Shown: positions 26,064 to 34,671, counted from the first letter of the stretch. The stretch: 64,000 nucleotides of DNA from Kluyvera intermedia (GCF_034424175.1 NZ_CP139986.1:3224001-3288000), one strand, 5' to 3'. The notes: generated from the sequence alone by a model not told the origin. Translations and numbers: made by a program.

Positions 26064-27212
26064 ATGAGTCTGAAAGATAAAACACAAACCCTGTTTGCTG
26101 AAAAATTTGGCTACCCTGCTACTCACGTGATTCAGGCTCCGGGCCGCGTTAACCTGATTGGCGAGCACACTGACTATAACGACGGCTTCGTGCTGCCGTG
26201 CGCCATTGATTACCAGACCGTAATTAGCTGTTCACCGCGTGATGACCGTCTGGTCCGGGTGATTGCCGCCGACTACGACAATCAAATTGACGAGTTTTCT
26301 CTCGACGCGCCTATCGTCGCTCATGACACCCAGCAATGGTCAAACTACGTGCGCGGCGTGGTGAAGCACCTGCAAAAACGCAATAACGGGTTTGGCGGCG
26401 CCGACCTGGTCATCAGCGGTAACGTGCCACAGGGCGCGGGCCTAAGTTCTTCCGCATCTTTGGAAGTGGCGGTCGGTACCGTCTTCCAGCAGCTGTATCA
26501 TCTGCCACTTGATGGCGCACAGATTGCGCTGAACGGCCAGGAAGCGGAAAACCAATTTGTCGGCTGTAACTGCGGCATCATGGATCAGTTGATTTCAGCG
26601 CTGGGCAAGAAAGACCACGCGCTGCTGATCGACTGCCGGACGCTGGGCACCAAAGCAGTCTCGATGCCAGAAGGCGTTGCGGTCGTCATCATCAACAGTA
26701 ATTTCAAACGCACTTTGGTCGGTAGCGAGTACAACACTCGCCGCGAACAGTGTGAGATCGGCGCACGTTTCTTCCAGCAGCCAGCACTGCGTGATGTGAC
26801 TATCAACGAATTTAACGCGGTAGCCCACGACCTTGATCCTATCGTAGCCAAACGCGTTCGCCACGTGCTGACTGAAAACGCGCGTACCGTGGAAGCGGCC
26901 TCAGCATTGGAAAAAGGCGATCTGTTACGTATGGGTCAGTTGATGGCTGAATCTCACGCCTCTATGCGTGATGATTTCGAAATCACCGTGCCGCAAATCG
27001 ATACCCTAGTCGAAATTGTGAAAGCGACCATCGGCGATAAAGGCGGCGTGCGTATGACCGGCGGCGGTTTCGGCGGTTGTATCGTAGCTCTGATCCCTGA
27101 AGCACTGGTTTCAACCGTACAACAGGCGGTTGCCGAGCAATACGAAGCCAAAACCGGTATCAAAGAGACGTTCTATGTCTGTAAACCTTCACAAGGAGCA
27201 GGTCAGTGCTAA
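26064..27212 (+). CDS. galK: Galactokinase
   Basis: GalK phosphorylates galactose with ATP as the entry step of the pathway. The 382-residue GHMP kinase has the galactokinase signature GRVNLIGEHTDYNDGFVLP, the phosphate-binding GAGLSSSASLEV and the third motif GGGFGGCIVAL. It starts 2 bases after galT and overlaps galM by 7 bases. Confidence 0.98.
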   Translation: MSLKDKTQTLFAEKFGYPATHVIQAPGRVNLIGEHTDYNDGFVLPCAIDYQTVISCSPRDDRLVRVIAADYDNQIDEFSLDAPIVAHDTQQWSNYVRGVVKHLQKRNNGFGGADLVISGNVPQGAGLSSSASLEVAVGTVFQQLYHLPLDGAQIALNGQEAENQFVGCNCGIMDQLISALGKKDHALLIDCRTLGTKAVSMPEGVAVVIINSNFKRTLVGSEYNTRREQCEIGARFFQQPALRDVTINEFNAVAHDLDPIVAKRVRHVLTENARTVEAASALEKGDLLRMGQLMAESHASMRDDFEITVPQIDTLVEIVKATIGDKGGVRMTGGGFGGCIVALIPEALVSTVQQAVAEQYEAKTGIKETFYVCKPSQGAGQC

Positions 27213-28246
27213 CTCAATCCACTACGCTGGCTAAAGATGGCCAGCCGTATCAACTGATCACGTTACGTAACGCCAATCACGTTGTCGTGACCTTAATGGA
27301 CTGGGGCGCGACGCTGTTGTCCGCGCAAATCCCTATGCAAGACGGCAGCGTACGCGAAGCGCTGTTAGGCTGCGCGACGCCTGAACAATACCCTGAACAG
27401 GCAGCTTTTCTGGGCGCATCTATTGGTCGCTACGCTAATCGTATCGCCAACAGCCGATTTCAGCTTGACGGAAAAACGGTCACCGTTTTACCCAGCCAGG
27501 GTGAGCACCAGCTGCACGGCGGGCCGGAAGGTTTTGATAAGCGCCGCTGGGCTATCGCCTCGCAAACAGCAACAGAGGTGGTATTTACCCTGACCTCAGC
27601 CGATGGTGATCAAGGTTATCCGGGTGAGCTCAAAGCGACGGCAACTTACCGCCTGACCGAGGATAACCGTATCTCAATTGAGTACCGCGCGACGGTCGAT
27701 AAAGCCTGCCCGGTCAACCTGACCAACCATGTTTACTTCAACCTCGACGGCGCACAGACCGATGTTCGTCATCATACATTGCAGCTGTTGGCGGATGAGT
27801 ATCTGCCGGTAGATGAGAGCGGAATTCCTCATGACGGGTTAAAAGCGGTTGCTAATACCAGCTTTGATTTCCGCCAGCCGAAAACCGTCGCGCAAGATTT
27901 CTTGAGTGATGACGACCAGAAAAAGGTCAACGGGTACGATCATGCATTCCTGCTGCAAGCGCAGGGTGATGCAAGTCTGCCCGTCGCCAATGTCTGGTCG
28001 CAGGATAAGAAGTTGCAGATGGCGGTCTACACCTCGGCGCCGGCAATCCAGTTTTACGCCGGTAACTTCCTGGAGGGCACCCTCTCCCGCACAGCACAGC
28101 CGTATGCCGCGTGGCAGGGTCTGGCGCTGGAAAGTGAGTTCCTGCCGGATAGCCCAAATCATCCTGAATGGCCACAACCAGACTGTGTGCTGCGCCCGGG
28201 TGAAGAGTACATCAGCCTGACGGAATATCAGTTTATCGCGTTGTAA
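27206..28246 (+). CDS. galM: Aldose 1-epimerase (galactose mutarotase)
   Basis: GalM converts beta- to alpha-galactose so that GalK can use it. The 346-residue protein has the family blocks GRYANRIANSRF, the catalytic His in LTNHVYFNLDG and QFYAGNFLEG. It starts with GTG at 27206, preceded by AAGGAG and overlapping the galK end, so translation is coupled. It is the last gene of the operon. Confidence 0.97.
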   Translation: MLTQSTTLAKDGQPYQLITLRNANHVVVTLMDWGATLLSAQIPMQDGSVREALLGCATPEQYPEQAAFLGASIGRYANRIANSRFQLDGKTVTVLPSQGEHQLHGGPEGFDKRRWAIASQTATEVVFTLTSADGDQGYPGELKATATYRLTEDNRISIEYRATVDKACPVNLTNHVYFNLDGAQTDVRHHTLQLLADEYLPVDESGIPHDGLKAVANTSFDFRQPKTVAQDFLSDDDQKKVNGYDHAFLLQAQGDASLPVANVWSQDKKLQMAVYTSAPAIQFYAGNFLEGTLSRTAQPYAAWQGLALESEFLPDSPNHPEWPQPDCVLRPGEEYISLTEYQFIAL

Positions 28247-28270
28247 GTTAGCGCATGAATAGCGCCGCAC

Positions 28271-28341
28271 AGCCCGGGGGGCGGAATTAATGCCTCGCCC
28301 GGGCTTTCGCCTGTAGCCCGGCCAAGCGAAGCGCCGCCGGG
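28271..28341. repeat. Palindromic GTAGCCCGGC-type repeats after galM
   Basis: An imperfect inverted unit (AGCCCGGGGGG ... CGCCCGGGCTT) is followed by a full single unit at 28313-28341 (GTAGCCCGGCCAAGCGAAGC, then GCCGCCGGG). The second unit is the uninterrupted model for the copy split by the insertion sequence at 22470. Confidence 0.8.
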
Positions 28342-28506
28342 AATCCCTCGTTCCACCGCTCCTTCTCGTCGATATTTTCGCCATTTCGCTGAAAGCATCG
28401 CCATACAAAGACAAAAAAATAACGCTGAGTTCACATGTGCCTTACACTGGGGCACTATTTTCGCTATGGTTATGCATAAGCGTTGCTGCCGAGCCAATCG
28501 CAGTAA

Positions 28507-28525
28507 TATAATGAGAATTATTATC
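28507..28525 (+). promoter_or_regulatory. Fur box upstream of gpmA
   Basis: TATAATGAGAATTATTATC matches 16 of 19 positions of the Fur consensus (GATAATGATAATCATTATC). It ends 27 bases before the gpmA ATG. From memory, iron control by Fur has been described for E. coli gpmA, so the site is likely functional. Confidence 0.8.
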
Positions 28526-28552
28526 ATTCAATAAAGCTTGAGGAGTGAAAGT

Positions 28553-29305
28553 ATGGCTGTAACTAAGCTGGTACTGGTTCGTCACGGTGAAAGTCAGTGG
28601 AACAACGAAAACCGCTTTACCGGTTGGTACGACGTTGATCTGTCTGAGAAAGGCGTTAGCGAAGCAAAAGCGGCAGGTAAACTGCTGAAAGCAGAAGGCT
28701 TCAGTTTTGATTTTGCTTACACCTCCGTGCTGAAACGTGCCATCCACACTCTGTGGAACGTGCTGGACGAATTAGATCAGGCCTGGCTGCCGGTTGAGAA
28801 ATCCTGGAAACTGAACGAGCGTCACTACGGGGCGTTGCAGGGTCTTAACAAAGCCGAAACCGCTGAAAAATACGGTGACGAGCAGGTAAAACAATGGCGT
28901 CGTGGCTTCGCTGTCACCCCACCAGAGCTGACCAAAGATGATGAGCGCTACCCGGGTCATGACCCACGTTACGCGAAACTGACCGATAAAGAGCTGCCAA
29001 CCACAGAGAGCCTGGCGCTGACCATCGAACGTGTTGTGCCTTATTGGGACGAAACCATTCTGCCACGCCTGAAAAGCGGTGAGCGCGTGATTATCGCCGC
29101 TCACGGTAACTCCCTGCGTGCGCTGGTGAAATACCTGGACAACATGGGCGAAGATGAAATCCTCGAACTGAACATCCCAACCGGCGTACCGCTGGTGTAT
29201 GAGTTTGACGAAAACTTCAAGCCGATTAAACGTTACTACCTGGGTAACGCTGATGAGATCGCAGCAAAAGCAGCTGCGGTAGCTAACCAGGGTAAAGCGA
29301 AGTAA
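28553..29305 (+). CDS. gpmA: 2,3-bisphosphoglycerate-dependent phosphoglycerate mutase
   Basis: GpmA interconverts 3- and 2-phosphoglycerate in glycolysis and gluconeogenesis. The 250-residue protein has the phospho-histidine motif LVRHGESQWN at the start and the second catalytic histidine in IAAHGNSLRAL. The ATG at 28553 (MAVTKLVLVRHGES) has AGGAG upstream and equals the E. coli start; an ATG at 28538 would add five residues. It has a Fur box in front and is monocistronic. Confidence 0.98.
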   Translation: MAVTKLVLVRHGESQWNNENRFTGWYDVDLSEKGVSEAKAAGKLLKAEGFSFDFAYTSVLKRAIHTLWNVLDELDQAWLPVEKSWKLNERHYGALQGLNKAETAEKYGDEQVKQWRRGFAVTPPELTKDDERYPGHDPRYAKLTDKELPTTESLALTIERVVPYWDETILPRLKSGERVIIAAHGNSLRALVKYLDNMGEDEILELNIPTGVPLVYEFDENFKPIKRYYLGNADEIAAKAAAVANQGKAK

Positions 29306-29324
29306 TTTTCGCTGTGGGTTAAAT

Positions 29325-29356
29325 GAAAAAAGCGTGGGAAATCCCACGCTTTTTTA
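29325..29356 (+). terminator. Bidirectional-looking terminator between gpmA and aroG
   Basis: AGCGTGGG / CCCACGCT forms a perfect 8-bp stem flanked by AAAAA on the left and TTTTTT on the right, so it can act on both convergent transcripts. A single palindromic repeat unit of the GCCGGG class follows at 29368-29393. Confidence 0.9.
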
Positions 29357-29367
29357 TTTCGGTGCGT

Positions 29368-29393
29368 CCCCGGCGGCGCTTTGCCTGGCCGGG
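29368..29393. repeat. Single palindromic GCCGGG-type repeat unit
   Basis: CCCCGGCGGCGCTTTGCCTG followed by GCCGGG is one arm of the repeat family seen at 56306 and 62052, here without its inverted partner. It lies between the convergent ends of gpmA and aroG. Confidence 0.7.
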
Positions 29394-29400
29394 AAACATA

Positions 29401-30453
29401 TCAGCTTCGACGCGCTTTTACCGCGTTTGCCAGTTGGCGCAGGATAGTGTCAGTGTCATCCCAGTTGATGCACGCATCGGTGATGCTCTTACCGTAAACC
29501 AGTGGTTCACCGCTATCCGGGTTCTGATTACCTTCCACCAGATGGCTTTCGATCATCACGCCCATAATCGCTTTCTCGCCGCTCGCCACCTGCTGGCAAA
29601 CGTCCGCCCCCACTTCCATCTGCTTTTTGTACTGCTTGCTGGAGTTGGCATGGCTGAAGTCAATCATGATTTGCGCAGGCAGGCCCGCTTTCGCCAGCCC
29701 CTCTTTCACCGCTGCTACGTGGGAAGCACTGTAGTTTGGCTCTTTACCGCCACGCAGAATGATATGGCAATCACCGTTACCGCTGGTGTTCACGATCGCC
29801 GAATGACCCCATTTGGTCACCGACAGGAAGCAGTGCGGCGCACCGGCAGCATTAATCGCATCAATTGCGACCTTAATCGTGCCATCCGTACCATTTTTGA
29901 AGCCGACCGGACAAGAAAGACCGGAAGCTAGCTCGCGGTGAACCTGTGATTCAGTGGTACGTGCGCCAATCGCGCCCCAGCTCATCAAATCGGCCAGATA
30001 TTGCGGGGTGATCATATCAAGGAACTCACCCGCCGCAGGCAGGCCGGTATCGTTGATGTCCAGCAGCAATTTACGGGCAATACGCAGGCCGTCATTAATC
30101 TGGAAGCTGTTATCCATATGCGGATCGTTAATCAGCCCTTTCCAGCCTACGGTGGTGCGCGGTTTTTCAAAATAGACGCGCATGACAATTTCAAGTTCGC
30201 CCTGCAATTCCTCGCGAATCTTCAGCAGACGCTGAGCGTACTCTTTTGCTGCAAGGGGGTCATGAATAGAGCATGGACCTATCACCACCAGTAGACGATC
30301 GTCTTCGCCTTTCAGGATCTGATGGATCGCCTTACGCGCATGAGAGACAGTGTTCGCGGCGTTTTCAGTGGCGGGAAATTTTTCAAGGAGTGCTACAGGA
30401 GGTAATAACTCGTTGATCTCTTTAATGCGTAAATCGTCGTTCAGATAATTCAT
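29401..30453 (-). CDS. aroG: DAHP synthase, phenylalanine-sensitive
   Basis: AroG condenses phosphoenolpyruvate and erythrose-4-phosphate as the first step of aromatic amino acid synthesis and is feedback-inhibited by phenylalanine. The 350-residue protein shows VVIGPCSIHDP, GLINDPHMD, the KNGTDGTIKVA block and IMIDFSHANSSK. The N-terminus (MNYLNDDLRIKEINELLPP) is of the AroG class rather than AroF or AroH. A perfect TyrR box lies upstream at 30524-30541, about 70 bases before the ATG, as expected for aroG. Confidence 0.97.
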   Translation of the reverse strand: MNYLNDDLRIKEINELLPPVALLEKFPATENAANTVSHARKAIHQILKGEDDRLLVVIGPCSIHDPLAAKEYAQRLLKIREELQGELEIVMRVYFEKPRTTVGWKGLINDPHMDNSFQINDGLRIARKLLLDINDTGLPAAGEFLDMITPQYLADLMSWGAIGARTTESQVHRELASGLSCPVGFKNGTDGTIKVAIDAINAAGAPHCFLSVTKWGHSAIVNTSGNGDCHIILRGGKEPNYSASHVAAVKEGLAKAGLPAQIMIDFSHANSSKQYKKQMEVGADVCQQVASGEKAIMGVMIESHLVEGNQNPDSGEPLVYGKSITDACINWDDTDTILRQLANAVKARRS

Positions 30454-30523
30454 GACTATTCCAGTGTTGCCATACTTATATTGATGAGTGCAATCCCTTC
30501 AATCTATATCGTCATTCAAAAAG

Positions 30524-30541
30524 TGTAAACAGGATTTTACA
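30524..30541 (-). promoter_or_regulatory. TyrR box of aroG
   Basis: TGTAAA-N6-TTTACA is present without mismatch. In E. coli TyrR represses aroG with phenylalanine through such a box. The remaining bases up to zitB (30542-30787) are AT-rich with no gene seen; they must hold the zitB promoter. Confidence 0.9.
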
Positions 30542-30787
30542 CTTTTACCGGAGAATAACTAAAAAACCCCTACAAAATGGAGTTTAATTTCATTAAAAAG
30601 AAGGTTAAACGCCTAATATCAGAATAAGACGCTACCAACACACTAAAAAACAATATATTTCAATTAAACACCCACGCTCATGCACTATTTTCACCCCACG
30701 AACATCGTCAGCTATTTTTGTGCGCAGAAAGCAAAGATCTGCAATGATGTCAGATAGTCGCATTCGAAATTGGGAAGGATGAACTTC

Positions 30788-31732
30788 ATGTCACATGGGC
30801 AGGATCCGCATTCACACGCAGCTGCAAAGGATGGTAATGCCCGTCGTTTGCAGCTGGCTTTTGGCGTTACCGCCGGATTTATGGTTATCGAAGCTATTGG
30901 CGGTGTCATTTCCGGTTCACTGGCGCTGCTGGCCGATGCCGGCCATATGTTGACGGACTCGGCCGCCCTGCTGTTTGCCCTGTTGGCGGTCCACTTCGCC
31001 CGCCGTCCTCCTGGCGGTCGCCATACTTTCGGCTGGCTTCGACTAACAACTATCGCCGCCTTCGTTAATGCCATTGCCCTGCTGTTTATTATTATTTTAA
31101 TCGTCTGGGAAGCGGTGAAACGTTTCTACACCCCACAGCCGGTGGCGGGTGCCACCATGATGGTCATCGCTGTTGCTGGGCTATTAGCGAATATTCTGGC
31201 GTTCTGGATACTGCATCGTGGCAGTGAGGAAAAGAACCTGAACGTGCGTGCGGCGGCACTGCATGTGATGGGCGATCTATTGGGCTCGGTTGGCGCGATT
31301 ATTGCCGCAGTCGTTATCATGACCACTGGCTGGACACCTATTGATCCGATTCTGTCAGTCCTGGTTTCATGCCTTGTGCTGCGCAGTGCATGGTCGCTGC
31401 TAAAAGAGAGTCTGAATGAACTGCTGGAGGGAGCTCCACGGACGATTGACGTGGCAGCATTAAAACGCAATATGCGCCGCTCACTACCGGAAGTGCGCGA
31501 TGTCCATCATGTGCATGTCTGGTTAGTGGGCGAAAAACCGCTGATGACGTTGCACGTGCAGGTGGTGCCACCACACGATCATGATGGCCTGCTGGATAAA
31601 ATTCATCATTTTCTCGAAGAACAATATCAGATAGAGCATGCGACCGTGCAGATGGAGTATCAGCCTTGTAGCGGCCCGGAATGCCGCCTTAACGAGGCGC
31701 ATTCCGGACACGAACATCATCACCACCATTAA
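30788..31732 (+). CDS. zitB: Zinc efflux transporter, cation diffusion facilitator
   Basis: ZitB exports Zn2+ in exchange for protons. The 314-residue CDF protein has about six membrane helices and the two metal-site pairs HMLTD (near residue 53) and HVMGD. The ends are histidine-rich, including a C-terminal HEHHHHH, and the C-terminal domain has VHHVHVW. The start at 30788 (MSHGQDPHSH) lies 9 bases after GGGAAGG; the two earlier in-frame ATGs at 30770 and 30779 are too close to or before that site. Its stop overlaps the pnuC stop by 4 bases. Confidence 0.95.
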   Translation: MSHGQDPHSHAAAKDGNARRLQLAFGVTAGFMVIEAIGGVISGSLALLADAGHMLTDSAALLFALLAVHFARRPPGGRHTFGWLRLTTIAAFVNAIALLFIIILIVWEAVKRFYTPQPVAGATMMVIAVAGLLANILAFWILHRGSEEKNLNVRAAALHVMGDLLGSVGAIIAAVVIMTTGWTPIDPILSVLVSCLVLRSAWSLLKESLNELLEGAPRTIDVAALKRNMRRSLPEVRDVHHVHVWLVGEKPLMTLHVQVVPPHDHDGLLDKIHHFLEEQYQIEHATVQMEYQPCSGPECRLNEAHSGHEHHHHH

Positions 31733-32448
31733 TGGATTAACGCGCGAGAGCCTCGCTCACGCGCGCTTTTCATCCACATCCGGCTACCGTTAAGCGCAAT
31801 AAAGGTCAGGATCAAATATTCCAGCGCCATGGCATAAACGCCCTGAAGGGCAAAGATAGCCACACTGATCACGTTAATCACGACCCACAGCAGCCAGTTC
31901 TCGACGTATTTGCGCGTCATCAATACCATCGCGGCAATCGACAATACCATCATGCATGAATCCCAGAATGGGAAAGCATCCGGTTGTAGCACCGGCATCG
32001 ACACATTCATACCCATACTCTGCATAACGCCGACGGCGACTTGCGTTAAGACGGCAAAAACAGGATCGATATAGACGGTCATCAGGCCAATCGCAATGAC
32101 ACAGGCCGCAAGCCAGGCCATCGCTTTAGGCAACGGCAGCCAACGAATTTGCAGTTCAGCTTCATTCTGACTGGTTTGGCGTGACCAGGCGTACCAGCCA
32201 TAAAGGTTGGCCGCAAAGAAGAAAAGCTGTAGTAGAAGGCTTGCGTACAGTTGGATCTGGAAAAAGATGATCGCAAACAGCGTGACGTTAATCAGCCCAA
32301 ACAGGTAGTTAACGATCTTCTCAAGGCTTGCCAGCCAGATACACAGCAGGCCCGCAATCGTGCCGATGGCTTCAATCCATGACAGATCATAGCCTCCAGC
32401 CCCCAGCGGGATATGCACAAGAATATTTTGCGTACTTAAAAAATCCAT
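31729..32448 (-). CDS. pnuC: Nicotinamide riboside transporter
   Basis: PnuC carries nicotinamide riboside across the inner membrane by facilitated diffusion for NAD salvage. The 239-residue protein has about seven or eight hydrophobic helices and the conserved blocks YGWYAWSR, WDSCMMVLS and YVENWLLWVVINV. It follows nadA by 23 bases in the same direction, giving a nadA-pnuC operon, as in E. coli and Salmonella. Confidence 0.97.
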   Translation of the reverse strand: MDFLSTQNILVHIPLGAGGYDLSWIEAIGTIAGLLCIWLASLEKIVNYLFGLINVTLFAIIFFQIQLYASLLLQLFFFAANLYGWYAWSRQTSQNEAELQIRWLPLPKAMAWLAACVIAIGLMTVYIDPVFAVLTQVAVGVMQSMGMNVSMPVLQPDAFPFWDSCMMVLSIAAMVLMTRKYVENWLLWVVINVISVAIFALQGVYAMALEYLILTFIALNGSRMWMKSARERGSRALIH

Positions 32449-32471
32449 TTTAACTCCAGCGTATTAGACGG

Positions 32472-33515
32472 TTACCCACGAAGTGTAGCCGCAAAATCCA
32501 GCATCCGGTTAAGCGGAATTAACGCCCCTTGTCGCAGCGCTTCATCCACATGAATTTCATGCGCAGCGCCGCCATTCTCCAGGCTTTCGGCAATAGCCTT
32601 AAGGCCATTCATCGCCATCCACGGACAGTGTGCGCAGGTACGGCAGGTCGCCCCTTCCCCGGCCGTCGGCGCTTCGAACAATTCCTTATCCGGAACGGCT
32701 TGCTGCATTTTATAGAAGATTCCGCGATCGGTAGCCACGATAAGCTGCTGGTGGGGTAACGTTTTCGCTGCATTGATGAGTTGGCTGGTGGAACCTACCG
32801 CGTCGGCCATATCGACAATCGCCTGCGGTGATTCTGGATGCACGAGCACCGCCGCCTGCGGATAAAGTGCTTTCATGCGTTCCAGCGCCTGGGTTTTAAA
32901 CTCATCGTGAACGATACAGGCACCTTGCCAGCACAGGATGTCTGCACCCGTTTGTTTTTGCACGTAGTGGCCAAGATGACGATCCGGTGCCCAGATGATT
33001 TTCTCACCCAGGCTGTCGAGATGTTCAATCAGTTCAACGGCAATGCTGGATGTCACCACCCAGTCGGCACGCGCTTTCACCGCCGCTGAAGTATTGGCAT
33101 AGACCACGACGGTGCGATCCGGGTGTGCGTCACAGAACTCATTGAACGCATCAATGGGACAGCCAAGGTCCAGTGAACACTCCGCATCCAGCGTTGGCAT
33201 CAAGATCGTTTTTTCAGGACTGAGGATTTTCGCGGTTTCGCCCATAAAACGCACGCCCGCTACCAGCAGCGTTGAAGCAGGATGTTTTGCACCAAAACGC
33301 GCCATCTCCAGAGAATCAGATATACAGCCACCGGTCTCTTCCGCCAGCTGTTGAATTTCGGGATCGGTGTAGTAGTGCGCCACCATGACGGCATCACGTT
33401 CCTTGAGCAACCGCTTGATTTTCTCGCGATAAAATCGTTTTTCATCGAGACTTAGCGGAACAGGCTTAGGCGGGAATGGGTAAATTGCGGCTTCTGGGTC
33501 AAACATCACGCTCAT
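32472..33515 (-). CDS. nadA: Quinolinate synthase A
   Basis: NadA condenses iminoaspartate with dihydroxyacetone phosphate to quinolinate, the core step of de novo NAD synthesis. It is an oxygen-sensitive [4Fe-4S] enzyme. The 347-residue protein has ligand cysteines in the AECSLDLGCP, LCWQGACIVHDE and CRTCAHCPWMAMN regions. Two ATG codons are adjacent (33518 and 33515); the second is 5 bases from GAGAA and gives the E. coli length, so it is preferred. A NadR-like box lies upstream. Confidence 0.96.
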   Translation of the reverse strand: MSVMFDPEAAIYPFPPKPVPLSLDEKRFYREKIKRLLKERDAVMVAHYYTDPEIQQLAEETGGCISDSLEMARFGAKHPASTLLVAGVRFMGETAKILSPEKTILMPTLDAECSLDLGCPIDAFNEFCDAHPDRTVVVYANTSAAVKARADWVVTSSIAVELIEHLDSLGEKIIWAPDRHLGHYVQKQTGADILCWQGACIVHDEFKTQALERMKALYPQAAVLVHPESPQAIVDMADAVGSTSQLINAAKTLPHQQLIVATDRGIFYKMQQAVPDKELFEAPTAGEGATCRTCAHCPWMAMNGLKAIAESLENGGAAHEIHVDEALRQGALIPLNRMLDFAATLRG

Positions 33516-33587
33516 CATGCTTCTCGTTTTACTGGCTTAACGAAATAAACGGTTATTCGGCGAAGATTCGCCGCTACCACGGCAATA

Positions 33588-33605
33588 TGTTTTATATGCT
33601 AAACA
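33588..33605 (-). promoter_or_regulatory. NadR box of nadA-pnuC
   Basis: TGTTTT-N6-TAAACA differs by one base from the NadR consensus TGTTTA-N6-TAAACA. It lies about 70 bases before the nadA start. NadR represses this operon when NAD is high. Confidence 0.8.
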
Positions 33606-33767
33606 AGATAGCCGATTACGTGAGAAAAGTCGTGGTGAATTTTGTGCCCTTCCCCTGGTGTCGATACTTCGCATCTCGTCCAGGCTACAGGTAAACGCAA
33701 AGGTAGCACGGTCGAGCGTCAGCGACGTCGGGGATGCTCTAAAGGTGGGTATCAAATCGCAGATAGC

Positions 33768-33792
33768 AAAAAGGCGCCTTTAGGGCGCCTTT
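33768..33792 (-). terminator. Terminator of the Lys/Val tRNA operon
   Basis: On the minus strand AAAGGCGCC / GGCGCCTTT forms a strong stem with a short loop and ends in five T residues. It directly follows the RtT-like element. Confidence 0.9.
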
Positions 33793-33798
33793 CTACAC

Positions 33799-33868
33799 TG
33801 GTGGGGCGTGCAGGATGACTCGACTTCGTCTCGCCCTACGGGCCGTTGCTAAAGCAACGTTATCCTTC
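33799..33868 (-). ncRNA. RtT-like element downstream of lysQ
   Basis: On the minus strand this 70-base stretch forms short hairpins (GTTGC-TTTA-GCAAC, then GCCC-GTA-GGGC, then GAC-GAA-GTC) and ends with ATCCTGCACGCCCCACCA, an exact copy of the last 18 bases of the tRNA-Lys genes. The layout matches, from memory, RtT RNA elements found after tRNA genes such as the E. coli tyrT operon, which carry a copy of the tRNA 3' end. Its function is unknown; release by tRNA-processing nucleases is likely. Confidence 0.6.
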
Positions 33869-33898
33869 ACGTTTAACATCTACGTATGATGTTAGATT

Positions 33899-33974
33899 TG
33901 GTGGGGCGTGCAGGATTCGAACCTGCGACCAATTGATTAAAAGTCAACTGCTCTACCAACTGAGCTAACGCCCC
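33899..33974 (-). tRNA. lysQ: tRNA-Lys (UUU)
   Basis: 76 bases with encoded CCA. The anticodon loop ACTTTTAAT gives UUU. Last tRNA gene of the operon; identical to the other four Lys copies, with G4:C69 in the acceptor stem. Confidence 0.98.
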
Positions 33975-34007
33975 CATTTGGGGTGTACTACTTTAATCTT
34001 TTCAGGA

Positions 34008-34083
34008 TGGTGGGGCGTGCAGGATTCGAACCTGCGACCAATTGATTAAAAGTCAACTGCTCTACCAACTGAGCTAACGCCCC
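34008..34083 (-). tRNA. lysZ: tRNA-Lys (UUU)
   Basis: 76 bases including CCA, anticodon UUU, identical to the neighbouring Lys copies. Named by its place in the E. coli order lysT-valT-lysW-valZ-lysY-lysZ-lysQ. Confidence 0.97.
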
Positions 34084-34129
34084 ATTAGGGTGCCGCCTGA
34101 AAGATTTTTACTCGGAACCACCATTAAGA

Positions 34130-34205
34130 TGGTGGGGCGTGCAGGATTCGAACCTGCGACCAATTGATTAAAAGTCAACTGCTCTACCAACTGAGCTAAC
34201 GCCCC
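34130..34205 (-). tRNA. lysY: tRNA-Lys (UUU)
   Basis: 76 bases including CCA, anticodon UUU, identical to the neighbouring Lys copies; only 3 bases separate it from valZ. Confidence 0.97.
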
Positions 34206-34208
34206 GAG

Positions 34209-34284
34209 TGGTGGGTGATGACGGGATCGAACCGCCGACCCCCTCCTTGTAAGGGAGGTGCTCTCCCAGCTGAGCTAATCACCC
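34209..34284 (-). tRNA. valZ: tRNA-Val (UAC)
   Basis: 76 bases including CCA. The anticodon loop CCTTACAAG gives UAC. It is identical to the copy at 34415-34490. Confidence 0.98.
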
Positions 34285-34336
34285 GATACTGCGCTGGATA
34301 CTACATCTACTGCTTTCACCGTGCCCACCATAATGA

Positions 34337-34412
34337 TGGTGGGGCGTGCAGGATTCGAACCTGCGACCAATTGATTAAAAGTCAACTGCTCTACCAACTG
34401 AGCTAACGCCCC
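34337..34412 (-). tRNA. lysW: tRNA-Lys (UUU)
   Basis: 76 bases including CCA, anticodon UUU, identical to the other Lys copies. It lies 2 bases after valT. Confidence 0.97.
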
Positions 34413-34414
34413 GG

Positions 34415-34490
34415 TGGTGGGTGATGACGGGATCGAACCGCCGACCCCCTCCTTGTAAGGGAGGTGCTCTCCCAGCTGAGCTAATCACCC
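34415..34490 (-). tRNA. valT: tRNA-Val (UAC)
   Basis: 76 bases including CCA, anticodon UAC, identical to the copy at 34209-34284. Confidence 0.98.
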
Positions 34491-34516
34491 AATACGACGC
34501 TGGATACTGCTTTAAG

Positions 34517-34592
34517 TGGTGGGGCGTGCAGGATTCGAACCTGCGACCAATTGATTAAAAGTCAACTGCTCTACCAACTGAGCTAACGCCCC
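34517..34592 (-). tRNA. lysT: tRNA-Lys (UUU)
   Basis: 76 bases including CCA, anticodon UUU. First gene of the seven-tRNA operon, about 50 bases downstream of the promoter at 34644-34671. Confidence 0.98.
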
Positions 34593-34643
34593 ACTTTTTT
34601 CGTCACTTTCAGGCTGTTCGATATCCCTTGGCAACGGCGGCAT

Positions 34644-34671
34644 ATATTACTGAATTCAGAATTCTGCGCAA
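34644..34671 (-). promoter_or_regulatory. Promoter of the tRNA operon
   Basis: On the minus strand a -35 TTGCGC and a -10 TAATAT are 16 bases apart. They are followed by a GC-rich discriminator (GCCGCCG), typical of stable-RNA promoters under stringent control. Confidence 0.75.

Noticed and set aside
33899..34592. Regularly spaced near-identical repeats that might suggest a CRISPR array
   Set aside because: The repeats are complete 76-base tRNA-Lys and tRNA-Val genes with CCA ends and correct anticodons; spacing is irregular and there are no cas genes.
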